DNA of 48,152 nt from JABMOW01 sp964409335 (GCA_964409335.1 CAYPCW010000015.1:1-48152); one strand, 5' to 3'. Shown: positions 17,604-25,476, counted from the first letter of the stretch. Program-made: numbers and translations. Notes: generated by a model not told the origin, from the letters alone.

Positions 17604-18680
17604 ATGGATGAAATCTATCATGTGATCATTGCGGGTGGAACCGGCACCCGGTTTTGGCCCAGATCCCGTAAAAAGCATCCCAAACAATTGTTAAAAATAT
17701 TCGGTGAAGAATCCATGATCCGGTTGACATTTAATCGACTACGAGAGATCTCACCGGCACATAAAATTATCGTGGTTGCTTCGGAATCTCTATGTCGAAA
17801 CATCCGGAAACACCTGCCGGAAATTCCAGCTGAAAATTTTATCGTTGAACCCTCCGGTAAAAATACAGCGCCGGCGATCGGACTTGCTGCCATCAATATT
17901 TATCACCGGGATCAAACCAGTGTCATGTGTGTGTATCCCTCAGACCACATCATACTGGATAACGATAAATTCAGGACCTCAATCGAAGATGCGACCCGGA
18001 TGGCGCTGAAAAAACCGTCGCTCGTTACCATGGGGATCCATCCCACCTACCCAGCCACCGGATACGGGTATATCCAGTGTGATCGGGAAAAAAAAGATAC
18101 GGATATGATGATCTTCAAAGTCAAAACTTTCGCTGAAAAACCACCTATCGAAACCGCGAGAACCTTTCTGGAATCCGGAGATTTTCTGTGGAATTCCGGG
18201 ATATTCATCTGGAAAACAGAAATATTAATCCTCGCCATGAAAACGTTTATGCCCGAATTACACGAATCACTGGATGTGATCTATGATGCTCTGGGTACCG
18301 ATAAATACCGCATCGTTCTTGACCGTGAGTGGGAGATCATTCACCCTGAAAGTATCGATTATGGCATCCTGGAAAAAGCGAAAAATGTCTATGTACTGAA
18401 AAGCGACTTCAGGTGGAGTGATCTGGGGTCGTGGAAAGCCCTGTTTGACATTTCGGATAAAGACGCTAACGGAAATGTGGAGAAGGGGGAAATTGTTTCG
18501 GTAAACACAAAATATTCGTATGTTTACAGTCCCAACCGGTTAACGGCGGTGGTCGGATTAAAAAACATTGTCGTTATAAATTTGGATGATGCACTGCTGG
18601 TCACGTCGATGGAACACGCGGAGGAAGTGAAAGAGGTGGTGACTTTCCTGCAAAAAAACAACATGGAGGAATTTCTTTAA
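17604..18680 (+). CDS. manC: Mannose-1-phosphate guanylyltransferase
   Basis: A 358-residue nucleotidyltransferase that makes GDP-mannose from mannose-1-phosphate and GTP, the donor for many surface sugars. The pyrophosphorylase signature is at residues 11-28: 'GGTGTRFWPRSRKKHPKQ'. Other family marks are 'VEPSGKNTAPAIGLAA', 'CVYPSDHII', 'FAEKP', 'WNSGIFIW' and 'SDFRWSDLGSWKALFDI'. At this length it is the single-domain guanylyltransferase form, without the isomerase domain of bifunctional ManC/AlgA. ATG 17604 has AGGGGGA just upstream. Its product could feed the glycosyltransferases elsewhere in the window, although no direct operon link exists. Confidence 0.9.
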   Translation: MDEIYHVIIAGGTGTRFWPRSRKKHPKQLLKIFGEESMIRLTFNRLREISPAHKIIVVASESLCRNIRKHLPEIPAENFIVEPSGKNTAPAIGLAAINIYHRDQTSVMCVYPSDHIILDNDKFRTSIEDATRMALKKPSLVTMGIHPTYPATGYGYIQCDREKKDTDMMIFKVKTFAEKPPIETARTFLESGDFLWNSGIFIWKTEILILAMKTFMPELHESLDVIYDALGTDKYRIVLDREWEIIHPESIDYGILEKAKNVYVLKSDFRWSDLGSWKALFDISDKDANGNVEKGEIVSVNTKYSYVYSPNRLTAVVGLKNIVVINLDDALLVTSMEHAEEVKEVVTFLQKNNMEEFL

Positions 18681-18686
18681 CTGCGT

Positions 18687-18950
18687 ATGAATCTAAAACA
18701 GGTATACCAGGATTTTGAAGAACTGGCTGAACAGTTGAATATCCGGTTGATTTCAGGCAAAGGGAATTTTGACGGAGATTACTGTATGGTAGAACAGGAT
18801 AAATACATCGTCGTCAATAAGAACAGACCCATCGAATTTCGTCTTAAACGATTGGCTTCGGCGTTTTCGCTTGTGGATCTTTCAAAGATATATGTTAAGC
18901 CGGCCATACGTGAAATGATCGATGTGGAAAAGAAGGGGTCACTATTTTAG
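18687..18950 (+). CDS. Small conserved-looking protein of unknown function
   Basis: An 87-residue soluble protein, six bases after manC and probably cotranscribed. It has a helical N-terminus ('QVYQDFEELAEQLNIRL'), a Gly/Asp-rich turn ('GKGNFDGDYCMVEQDKYIVVNKNRPIEFRLKRLA') and a helical end. There is no signal peptide or membrane segment. The mixture of a 'G-x-F-x-G-x-x-C' turn with 'VVNKNRP' looks like a real fold rather than a chance frame, and its codon use matches the neighbours. I do not recognise the family and give no function. Confidence 0.6.
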   Translation: MNLKQVYQDFEELAEQLNIRLISGKGNFDGDYCMVEQDKYIVVNKNRPIEFRLKRLASAFSLVDLSKIYVKPAIREMIDVEKKGSLF

Positions 18951-19049
18951 TTGGTTGCAGTGACTTGGGAAAACTATTTTTTACCCCTATAATATGAATG
19001 AAATTTTAAATGAATAAAGGGGATTTCATAACTACGGGCGTCAATTATT

Positions 19050-19075
19050 GCCCAACTCACGCTACTGAGTTGGGC
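19050..19075 (+). repeat. Perfect 10-bp inverted repeat, REP-like
   Basis: GCCCAACTCA (19050-19059) and TGAGTTGGGC (19066-19075) are exact complements around the six-base loop CGCTAC, whose reverse strand reads GTAGCG. There is no T-run after it, so it is not a classic terminator. The stem with GTAG on the reverse strand recalls dispersed palindromic elements. Confidence 0.5.
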
Positions 19076-19097
19076 GAAATCACTATACCATTTAATC

Positions 19098-19127
19098 ATC
19101 CGGCGGATAATGCCGGATTTTTATTTT
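19098..19127 (+). terminator. Rho-independent terminator upstream of the EF-G-like gene
   Basis: ATCCGGC (19098-19104), loop GGATAAT, GCCGGAT (19112-19118), then TTTTATTTT. The seven-pair stem and T-run are classic. It lies 148 bases after the small ORF stop and only 17 bases before the start of the EF-G-like gene. It could end the manC transcript, or attenuate a longer message that continues into the EF-G-like gene. Confidence 0.7.
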
Positions 19128-19143
19128 AAATCAGGAGAAACTC

Positions 19144-21237
19144 ATGAAAGAATATAAGACCGGGAATATTATAAACTTCACACTGTGTGGTCATGCAACA
19201 ACCGGGAAAACGACCCTTTCCGAAGCCATTCTGTTCAATGCTGGAGAAATCAACCGGTTTGGGAATATTGAGGATGGGAATACGGTATCTGACTTTCATG
19301 AAGATGAAATTGAACACCAACATTCGATAACATCCTCACTGTTGAACTGTGAATGGCTGGATAAAAAATTTAACATCATTGATACGCCCGGATACCTGGA
19401 ATTTCATGGAGAAGCCAAGGCTGCGCTTCGGGTTTCCGATTTTGCGGCGATCGTTGTCAGTGGGACAAGCGGCGTTGAGGTGGGTACCGAATTGGTATGG
19501 GATTATACAAAGTCGGATTATCAAATTCCCGGATTAATCATCATCAATCAGATGGACCGGGATACTGCCGATTTTGACGCCGTTCTCGCTCAGGCAAAGG
19601 ACCGGTTTGGAAATAAAGTATTTCCGGTAACCATTCCCATGCAGCATGGTGAAACGCTGCACCAGATCGCCGATGTGCTGCGAAAAGAGATCTATACTTA
19701 TGATACCAACGGTTCGGGGAATTATCAAGAGTCAAAGCCCTCTGGGGAATGGGTACAGAAACTCGAAAAATTACATGAGCAATTCATTGAATTAATCGCA
19801 GAATCCGACGATACCCTGCTCGAAAAATTCTTTGAAAAGGGAGAACTCACGGAAGAAGAACTACGGGGCGGGTTGCATCATGCTTTTCTTACCGGCGAAT
19901 TAATTCCCGTATTCTGCGTAGCCGCGAAACGGAACATCGGGGTAAAGCGGATGATGGATATTATTGCCAGATATGCGCCCTGCGCTTCTGATTTTAAAGT
20001 GGTGACAGGCACCAAACCGGGTACTGATGACAAGATCACACTGAAACCGTCCCAAAATGAATCTACGGCGGCATTCGTATTTAAGACAGTCAGCGAACCG
20101 CATATCGGCGAACTGTCATTTTTCCGGGTTTATTCCGGTCAGGTGAAAGCAGGGGATGATCTTGAGAATACCTCCCGAAATTCCACTGAGAAAATGCGTC
20201 AGATATTTTTTATGAACGGCAAAACCCGGAAGGATTGCAGCACTTTGATCGCCGGTGATATCGGAGCTGCGGTAAAATTGAAAAATACCCATACGGGCGA
20301 TACTCTCTCTGCCGCTTCAAAACCCATTGAACTGGCTGGAATTAAATATCCAAATCCCAACATGCGGATGGCGATTATCCCCAAGGCAAAAGGGGACGAA
20401 GAAAAAATATCTGAGGGACTATCGACGATCCATGAAGAAGACCCGACCTTCCAATATGTGGTGGATCCTGAATTAAAACAAACGATCATCTCCGGACAGG
20501 GTGAACTGCATCTGAAGATGGTAATGAAAAGATTAAAACACCGGTATCATGTTGAGTTGGATACAATCCCGCCCAAAATACCCTATCGGGAAACGATCAT
20601 GGGTCGGTCTGAAGCCAAATATCGTCATAAAAAACAATCCGGTGGCGCGGGACAATTCGCTGAAGTTTGGATGAGAATCGAACCCAGACAACGGGGTGAA
20701 GGTATAGAATTCACCAATTCACTTGTGGGTCAAAATGTGGATCGCGTGTACGTAACTTCCGTCGAAAAAGGAGTCAAAGCAGTCTGTAATGAAGGTATTC
20801 TTGCCGGGTGTCATGTCGTGGACTTAAAAATAGATTTCTACGATGGGAAAATGCATCCCGTGGATTCGAATGATATATCATTTCAAATTGCCGGAAAACA
20901 CGCATTTATCGATTGTTTCCTTCAGTCAAAACCTAAATTACTGGAACCTATCTATACCCTCGTAGCTAAAATTCCGGATACAGTGATGGGGGATGTGATG
21001 GGTGATATTTCTCAACGGCGGGGACGGGTCCAGGGTATGGAAACCGATGGACAGTTTCAGGTGATCACCGCCGAAGTCCCGTTGGTGAACCTCTATGATT
21101 ACTCAACCTCATTGAGGTCAATTACCCAGGGACGTGGTATTTTTAGTATTGAATTTGCCCGGTACGAAGACCTGCCAGCGAGTGAAGCGGAACGTGTGAT
21201 CGCCGAATATAAAGCCAGCCGGGAACAGGGAAACTAA
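19144..21237 (+). CDS. Elongation factor G-like translational GTPase (EF-G2 type paralogue)
   Basis: A 697-residue protein with the five-domain EF-G plan. The P-loop is 'GHATTGKTT' (residues 15-23), G3 is 'DTPGYLEFHGE' (near 80), and G4 reads 'NQMDRD' (near 135), with Gln in place of the usual Lys of NKxD. Domain II, III and IV marks are present ('ISGQGELHLKMVMKRLKHRY', 'KQSGGAGQFAEVWM'), and domain V has 'MGDVMGDISQRRGRVQGM'. The insert and switch-I text ('DEIEHQHSITSSLL') fit the EF-G2/EF-G-like branch, which accompanies a canonical FusA elsewhere and whose role (translocation, recycling or stress) varies. Start ATG 19144 follows CAGGAGAAA. It overlaps the HIT gene by one base (TAATG). Confidence 0.85.
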   Translation: MKEYKTGNIINFTLCGHATTGKTTLSEAILFNAGEINRFGNIEDGNTVSDFHEDEIEHQHSITSSLLNCEWLDKKFNIIDTPGYLEFHGEAKAALRVSDFAAIVVSGTSGVEVGTELVWDYTKSDYQIPGLIIINQMDRDTADFDAVLAQAKDRFGNKVFPVTIPMQHGETLHQIADVLRKEIYTYDTNGSGNYQESKPSGEWVQKLEKLHEQFIELIAESDDTLLEKFFEKGELTEEELRGGLHHAFLTGELIPVFCVAAKRNIGVKRMMDIIARYAPCASDFKVVTGTKPGTDDKITLKPSQNESTAAFVFKTVSEPHIGELSFFRVYSGQVKAGDDLENTSRNSTEKMRQIFFMNGKTRKDCSTLIAGDIGAAVKLKNTHTGDTLSAASKPIELAGIKYPNPNMRMAIIPKAKGDEEKISEGLSTIHEEDPTFQYVVDPELKQTIISGQGELHLKMVMKRLKHRYHVELDTIPPKIPYRETIMGRSEAKYRHKKQSGGAGQFAEVWMRIEPRQRGEGIEFTNSLVGQNVDRVYVTSVEKGVKAVCNEGILAGCHVVDLKIDFYDGKMHPVDSNDISFQIAGKHAFIDCFLQSKPKLLEPIYTLVAKIPDTVMGDVMGDISQRRGRVQGMETDGQFQVITAEVPLVNLYDYSTSLRSITQGRGIFSIEFARYEDLPASEAERVIAEYKASREQGN

Positions 21238-21731
21238 TGGACAGGCTTTGGGCGCCCTGGCGCATGGAATACATCCGTGCGCCAAAAGGCTCATCCGATC
21301 ACTGTATTTTCTGTGAAAATAGTAAACCCGGGGATGATGCAGAGCGGCTGATCGTCTTCCGGGGAGATGAAGCATATGTAATGCTCAACCTGTATCCATA
21401 CAGTAACGGGCACCTGCTGATCTCACCTCATACACATGAGGCTGATTTCGATAAGTTACCCGAAACCACTCAAATGGAAATGATGAAGCTGGTGAGCCTG
21501 TCCATCACGGTGCTAAAATCTGCAATCCAGGCTCAGGGGATAAATTTCGGGGCAAATTTTGGATCCGTTGCCGGCGCCGGGATAGAAGATCATCTGCACT
21601 TTCATCTGGTGCCCCGATGGAATGGTGATGTGAACTTTATGCCGATTATCGGCCATACCAAAATCATGATGGACGGGTTATTGGAAACCCGAAATCTGCT
21701 GGCGGAGGGGTTCCAAACCCTTCGTTCTTAA
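21237..21731 (+). CDS. HIT-family nucleotide hydrolase/transferase
   Basis: A 164-residue histidine-triad protein. 'DRLWAPWRMEYI' and 'CIFCENS' near the N-terminus, 'AYVMLNLYPYSNGHLLISPHTHEADFDKL' in the middle and the triad 'HLHFHLVPRW' (near residue 120) match the Ap4A-phosphorylase-like branch of HIT proteins. These act on dinucleoside polyphosphates or nucleotide adducts through a His-AMP intermediate. The C in 'CxFC' and a triad-linked His may bind zinc, as in this branch. The start overlaps the EF-G-like stop by one base. The end overlaps the convergent GT39 gene by four bases. Confidence 0.88.
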   Translation: MDRLWAPWRMEYIRAPKGSSDHCIFCENSKPGDDAERLIVFRGDEAYVMLNLYPYSNGHLLISPHTHEADFDKLPETTQMEMMKLVSLSITVLKSAIQAQGINFGANFGSVAGAGIEDHLHFHLVPRWNGDVNFMPIIGHTKIMMDGLLETRNLLAEGFQTLRS

Positions 21732-23374
21732 TTCCCACCACGATTTTTCAGTAATAAGAATTTTTTGTTTTCGTAAAGCGTGTCCGCCTTCGCACCCAAT
21801 TCCATCCTGTTCCAAATATACTTTTCCCAGTCTTTCCGTCGGATAGCAATATAATACCCGGTATCTGCATTCAGAAATTCGGCGAATTTTTCAGGATCAT
21901 TAGACAAGTACCGTTGAAGGTCAGGCTGAGCATCTGCAGTTTCAAATTGCACCTCCCGGTTATGCATCAGATGGATCACCCGGTGCCCCGTATAAAAATA
22001 CAGCGAGGGTAACCGGATTTTATATGATACCACATATTCGCCATTTTGGATATGCTGGTTGATCACCTTTGCCATGCCTTCAAAGCTGTTCAAATCCTCC
22101 TGGACCGCGGGTAAAACCGTCACGAGTGAAATAAATAATACGATGTTAAAAACGCCATACCCCCACTCGAATCGAATATTTCGAAATTTCAGAAAGAACC
22201 GGTAGAGGAAGAAAAATCCAACCGGAATCCCGAGCAAAATCCAAAATAAAGAATGAAAATCATCGAGGTGTGGAGGGGTATTTTTAAAGGGGTTGATCAA
22301 CAACACCAGAGGAATGAGAATACAAACTCCGGTGTTAATAACATGGATTGTTCCAAATGGCCGGTCCCTGTATTTTTCGAATATCCAGTACGCCAGCAGA
22401 ATGGCGAAAAAGGGAAGCGTAGGCGCGATATAGGCGGGGAGCTTACTGCCTGAAAATGAAAAGAATATCAGGGGGATCATCGTGTAGGTGATCAACAGAT
22501 ACTCCCATTGATAATCAAAACGGGATTTCCACTGTTTCAGCGTGAGAATGAGGGATGGAAAATAAAATAAAAACCATGATAACATTCCCGCAAGCAGGAC
22601 GCCGAGATAATAGGCCGGAAAACCGCTGCGATGGTGAACGGTCGTTGCATACCTGTCCAGAGTCTGGTTGACCAGAAAATAGTCAATCAATCGGGGGTGG
22701 TCACGAATGATGAACCAAAACCAGGGTGCAGTGATAAGGAGAAAAATGATCAAAAATTGGAGCAATTCCGGCAGCCGGGGCTTTCTCAACTGAGAAAGAA
22801 ATCCAATGTAAATAAAATAGGGCAGAAAGTAGAAAATAAAGGGAATTGGACCTTTGGTTAAAAATGCGAGGGCGAGGAATATCGCCGCAGGCAAAACCAG
22901 TCTCCGGGAACCTCCAAAAAATTTTCGTTTCCACTGAAAATAAATCGCACCCATCGTGAAAAATGACAGATAGATATCCGTGGTTACCACCCGTGCCTGA
23001 ACCAAAAACAGCAGGGAAGACATCAGGATGACTACGCTCCACAAATGAATCTGATCCTTTCCCGGAAATACCATGCGGGACATAAGGAAGGTGAGGATCA
23101 GGATGCCCAATCCGCAAAATGCCGGAAATACTCTTGCGCTGAGGTTGCTCAATCCGAATAAGTGAAATGAAAAAGCTGTCGCCCAATAGGTAAAAGGAGG
23201 TTTGTGGAAATGCCTGATGTCAATCAGAGTCGGGGTGACGTAATCGCCTGAAACCAGCATCTCACGGGAGATTTCCGTATACCGGGCTTCGCTGGATTCC
23301 AGGTATGAGAAGGCATCAAGACGATAGGCGAAAAGAATGACCGCAATACCAAACAGCAGGTAAACGGGTTTCAT
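21728..23374 (-). CDS. GT39-family membrane glycosyltransferase (ArnT-like)
   Basis: A 548-residue polytopic membrane protein. 'MKPVYLLFGIAVILFAYRLD' opens the first segment. 'LESSEARYTEISREMLVSGDYVTP' holds the conserved acidic loop (E-x-R-Y) of ArnT/PMT enzymes, and 'FHKPPFTYWA' is the next signature. About 10 to 11 more membrane segments follow, then a soluble periplasmic tail. ArnT-type enzymes move a sugar from undecaprenyl phosphate to lipid A or another periplasmic glycan. The frame is open another 65 codons upstream, but ATG 23374 overlaps the LAB_N stop (ATGA) and begins the membrane segment, so it is the better start. Third gene of a minus-strand operon with LAB_N and GT2. Confidence 0.88.
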   Translation of the reverse strand: MKPVYLLFGIAVILFAYRLDAFSYLESSEARYTEISREMLVSGDYVTPTLIDIRHFHKPPFTYWATAFSFHLFGLSNLSARVFPAFCGLGILILTFLMSRMVFPGKDQIHLWSVVILMSSLLFLVQARVVTTDIYLSFFTMGAIYFQWKRKFFGGSRRLVLPAAIFLALAFLTKGPIPFIFYFLPYFIYIGFLSQLRKPRLPELLQFLIIFLLITAPWFWFIIRDHPRLIDYFLVNQTLDRYATTVHHRSGFPAYYLGVLLAGMLSWFLFYFPSLILTLKQWKSRFDYQWEYLLITYTMIPLIFFSFSGSKLPAYIAPTLPFFAILLAYWIFEKYRDRPFGTIHVINTGVCILIPLVLLINPFKNTPPHLDDFHSLFWILLGIPVGFFFLYRFFLKFRNIRFEWGYGVFNIVLFISLVTVLPAVQEDLNSFEGMAKVINQHIQNGEYVVSYKIRLPSLYFYTGHRVIHLMHNREVQFETADAQPDLQRYLSNDPEKFAEFLNADTGYYIAIRRKDWEKYIWNRMELGAKADTLYENKKFLLLKNRGGN

Positions 23375-23658
23375 GGGGTATTTTGGTTTGCCAAACGGAT
23401 GAGATACAGGTTTCGAAAATAAACAATAAACCCAAAGGATTGCCCAAGGATGAAGACGGGATCTTGCCGGTACACCGCATAGATCAGAAGCATACTGCTC
23501 CCCAAAATACTGAATATCCAGAAGGATACCGGGACGATGGATTGTTTCTTTTTTTCCGAATACACCCACTGGATCAGAAATCTCATTGTGAAAAAAAACT
23601 GACCGGTCAGACCCAAAATCAGCCAGAAATAAGGAATACCATTACTATCTATGTTCAT
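23371..23658 (-). CDS. Lipid-A-disaccharide synthase N-terminal-like (LAB_N) membrane protein
   Basis: A 95-residue protein with three membrane segments and the LAB_N (PF07578) signature: 'LTGQFFFTMRFLIQWVYSEKKKQSIVPVSFWIFSILGSSMLLIYAVYRQDPVFILGQ'. Stand-alone LAB_N proteins usually sit between an ArnC-like GT2 and an ArnT-like GT39 gene, as here. Their role is not settled; they may help present or recognise the lipid-linked sugar. The start at 23658 has GAGG nine bases upstream on the minus strand. An ATG nine bases earlier (23667) abuts that GAGG and is less likely. The gene overlaps the GT2 end by 14 bases and GT39 by four. Confidence 0.85.
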   Translation of the reverse strand: MNIDSNGIPYFWLILGLTGQFFFTMRFLIQWVYSEKKKQSIVPVSFWIFSILGSSMLLIYAVYRQDPVFILGQSFGFIVYFRNLYLIRLANQNTP

Positions 23659-24376
23659 TGTCTTCATCCTCAATAGGGGTTTCAATATCTAAGTGAATAA
23701 TCCGGTCCTGCATCCACCGGACGACGAGCAGGTCCCGCAGTCCGCTAAATGCTCTGTCCCAGGTCCCGTACTTGGAATCGCCGGCTATCCGGGCTCTGTG
23801 ATTCACGGGAATTTCAATGACCGAAGCGCCTTCCATTTTCATTAAGGTCGGTAAAAAGCGATGCATTCCCCTGAACATTTTGATACGGGATAAATACTGA
23901 CGGTCCATGATCTTTAGGGAACACCCGGTGTCTGTGATGTTTTCACGGGACAGCCAATTTCGGATAGCGTTGGCAATTTTGGAGGATAACCGTTTTACCC
24001 GGGTATCGTTACGCTTCTGCCGCCATCCTGTGACCATGTCATAATTTTGCAGATAGGGTATCATTTTAATAATATCTGCCGGGTCATTCTGCAGATCGCT
24101 GTCCATGGTGATCACATATTTCCCCGTAGCAGCACGGAATCCCGCTGCGAGGGCGGCGGACTGTCCCGAGTTTTTTCGCAGCCGGATGGGTCGAATATGG
24201 GTATGGCGTTCGGCGGCAAGAGACATGATGCAATAACTGTCATCATTACTTCCGTCATCAATCAGGATCACTTCATATGATTCACCGATTTTCTGCATTG
24301 CTGAATGAACTTCTGAAAGCAGAGCAGGAAGATTTTCCGATTCATTATAAACGGGTATAACAATAGAATAAAGCAT
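23645..24376 (-). CDS. GT2-family glycosyltransferase (dolichol-phosphate mannosyltransferase-like)
   Basis: A 243-residue soluble GT2 enzyme, first gene of the minus-strand operon. 'YSIVIPVYNESENLPALLSEV', 'EVILIDDGSNDDS' and 'VITMDSDLQNDPADI' give the donor and metal sites, and 'ITDTGCSLKIMDRQ' is the conserved acceptor loop. Unlike the GtrB-like gene near the window start it has no C-terminal membrane segments, so it is the short DPM1 form. It probably makes the undecaprenyl-phosphate sugar that the GT39 gene two positions down uses. ATG 24376 starts directly on the conserved strand. About 200 AT-rich bases upstream separate it from the tRNA region and should hold its promoter. Confidence 0.88.
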   Translation of the reverse strand: MLYSIVIPVYNESENLPALLSEVHSAMQKIGESYEVILIDDGSNDDSYCIMSLAAERHTHIRPIRLRKNSGQSAALAAGFRAATGKYVITMDSDLQNDPADIIKMIPYLQNYDMVTGWRQKRNDTRVKRLSSKIANAIRNWLSRENITDTGCSLKIMDRQYLSRIKMFRGMHRFLPTLMKMEGASVIEIPVNHRARIAGDSKYGTWDRAFSGLRDLLVVRWMQDRIIHLDIETPIEDEDNEHR

Positions 24377-24573
24377 TATAAATTGACCTGATGTGTAAAA
24401 GTATGATGTTTCCGTTATGAAATTTGAAATAAATTTACTGTAAACTAAAAAGAGAATCCCAAAGGTGAATCATGGTATATAAAAAATTATTTTCATGCAG
24501 TCATTTTTTGTTTTCTATAAGAAAATGATTCCTTATAAATTTACAAGCTTTTTCAGAAATGAATGTCTTTGAT

Positions 24574-24826
24574 TCCGGTATAGCTCAGTGGGTTAGAGTC
24601 CGGCGGTTGCCGGATTAATCCGTGTGTNNNNNNNNNNNNNNNNNNNNNNNNNNNNNNNNNNNNNNNNNNNNNNNNNNNNNNNNNNNNNNNNNNNNNNNNN
24701 NNNNNNNNNNNNNNNNNNNNNNNNNNNGATTAATCCGTGTGTGTTTTTTAAATAATTTCCGGTATAGCTCAGTTGGTTAGAGTCCGGCGGTTGCCGGATT
24801 AATCCGTGTGTGTTTTTTAAATAATT
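24574..24826 (+). repeat. Tandem degenerate copies of the 5' half of tRNA-Asn
   Basis: Three starts of the same text occur at 24574, 24758 and 24827 (the last is the intact tRNA). The last two are 69 bases apart. Each degenerate unit has the tRNA acceptor 5' strand and complete D arm (about 25 bases). The anticodon arm is replaced by a perfect hairpin TCCGGC-GGTT-GCCGGA. A palindromic CGGATTAATCCG overlaps it, then a GT run and T6. No T arm or 3' acceptor strand is present, so these cannot be functional tRNAs. The first copy differs from the second by one base in the D loop. The 100-N gap lies inside the array and its two edges share the same 15 bases, so copy number is unknown. Confidence 0.75.
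24628..24727. other. Assembly gap of 100 Ns
   Basis: Exactly 100 unknown bases, the usual arbitrary size for a scaffold join. It falls inside the tRNA-half tandem repeat, which explains why assembly failed here. Confidence 0.95.
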
Positions 24827-24900
24827 TCCGGTATAGCTCAGTTGGTTAGAGCAGCGGACTGTTAATCCGCGTGTCGTTGGTTCGAGTCCAACTACCGGAG
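24827..24900 (+). tRNA. tRNA-Asn (GTT)
   Basis: A complete 74-base cloverleaf. The acceptor stem TCCGGTA/TACCGGA pairs fully, the D arm is GCTC...GAGC, and the anticodon stem GCGGA/TCCGC carries loop CTGTTAA with anticodon GTT. A five-base variable loop follows, then T arm GTTGG-TTCGAGT-CCAAC and discriminator G. CCA is not encoded (GCA follows), in line with the CCA-adding enzyme gene elsewhere in this window. Degenerate 5' halves of the same gene precede it, and a strong terminator follows 12 bases later. Confidence 0.93.
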
Positions 24901-24912
24901 CAAAAGGAGAAG

Positions 24913-24944
24913 ACAAATCCCATACACATGGGATTTGTTATTTT
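24913..24944 (+). terminator. Rho-independent terminator after tRNA-Asn
   Basis: ACAAATCCCAT (24913-24923), loop ACAC, ATGGGATTTGT (24928-24938), then TATTTT. The 11-pair perfect stem is strong. It ends only two bases before the start codon of the GIY-YIG gene, so that gene has almost no leader of its own. Confidence 0.75.
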
Positions 24945-24946
24945 AG

Positions 24947-25228
24947 ATGTATTTTACATATGTTCTTCACTCAAAAACTACTGGTCGAATTTATATCGGT
25001 CAAACAAACAGTCTGGAATACAGGCTGACTGCTCATAATTCCGGGCTGGTTCCTTCTACCAAAGCAAGTGCTCCCTGGGAGTTGGTACATTTCGAATCCT
25101 TTGGAACACGATCTGAAGCAATGAAAAGAGAAAAGGAACTAAAATCCCACAGAGGTCGGACATACATCCGGGATAATTTGATAAAATCACGAGGAATAAC
25201 CGGGGAGTCTGATTTCCGCAAACCATAA
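24947..25228 (+). CDS. Small GIY-YIG nuclease-domain protein
   Basis: A 93-residue single-domain GIY-YIG protein. 'YFTYVLHSKTTGRIYIGQTNSLEYRLTAHNSG' holds the Y-x-Y-V-L and Y-I-G core with the catalytic Arg in 'YRL'. 'WELVHFESFGTRSEAMKREKELK' is the second half with the metal-binding Glu. Such small proteins resemble UvrC N-terminal and homing nuclease domains; their cell role is poorly known. ATG 24947 begins at the family start and is only 47 bases after the tRNA, directly behind its terminator. GIY-YIG genes hugging tRNAs recur in many uncultured phyla, which hints at a homing history. The cellular role is not established. Confidence 0.85.
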   Translation: MYFTYVLHSKTTGRIYIGQTNSLEYRLTAHNSGLVPSTKASAPWELVHFESFGTRSEAMKREKELKSHRGRTYIRDNLIKSRGITGESDFRKP

Positions 25229-25476
25229 TACCCCCTTCATCTGCCGAATGTATAAAACCCCCTGTTGTTTGATATTCCCAGTTTGAAATTGGGAAAATCC
25301 CAATGCGGGTGGGTGAATAATGCCACCATTCATCATTTTGGAATTTATAAAGACCTTGCAGATCTTCAAACGGTTTTACCTCCCGTTTTTCCCTCAACCG
25401 AAGTGTTGCATAATTATTCGCCTTCGATTATCCCGGGAATGTTAAATTCCACGTCGTTTTCAAGAGGAATCATTGG
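25229..25476 (+). other. Gap between GIY-YIG and the dockerin protein gene
   Basis: About 250 bases. Open frames on both strands here (25265-25480 plus; 25187-25397 minus) have no recognisable domain and overlap each other, so I call no gene. The inverted pair TTTGAAATTGGGAAAATCCCAA near 25280-25305 may form a small hairpin. Confidence 0.35.

Noticed and set aside
24593..24916. Minus-strand frame starting MSSPFAPVVGLEPTTRG
   Set aside because: It is the tRNA-Asn and its half-repeats read backwards, a well-known false protein, and it runs through the N gap.
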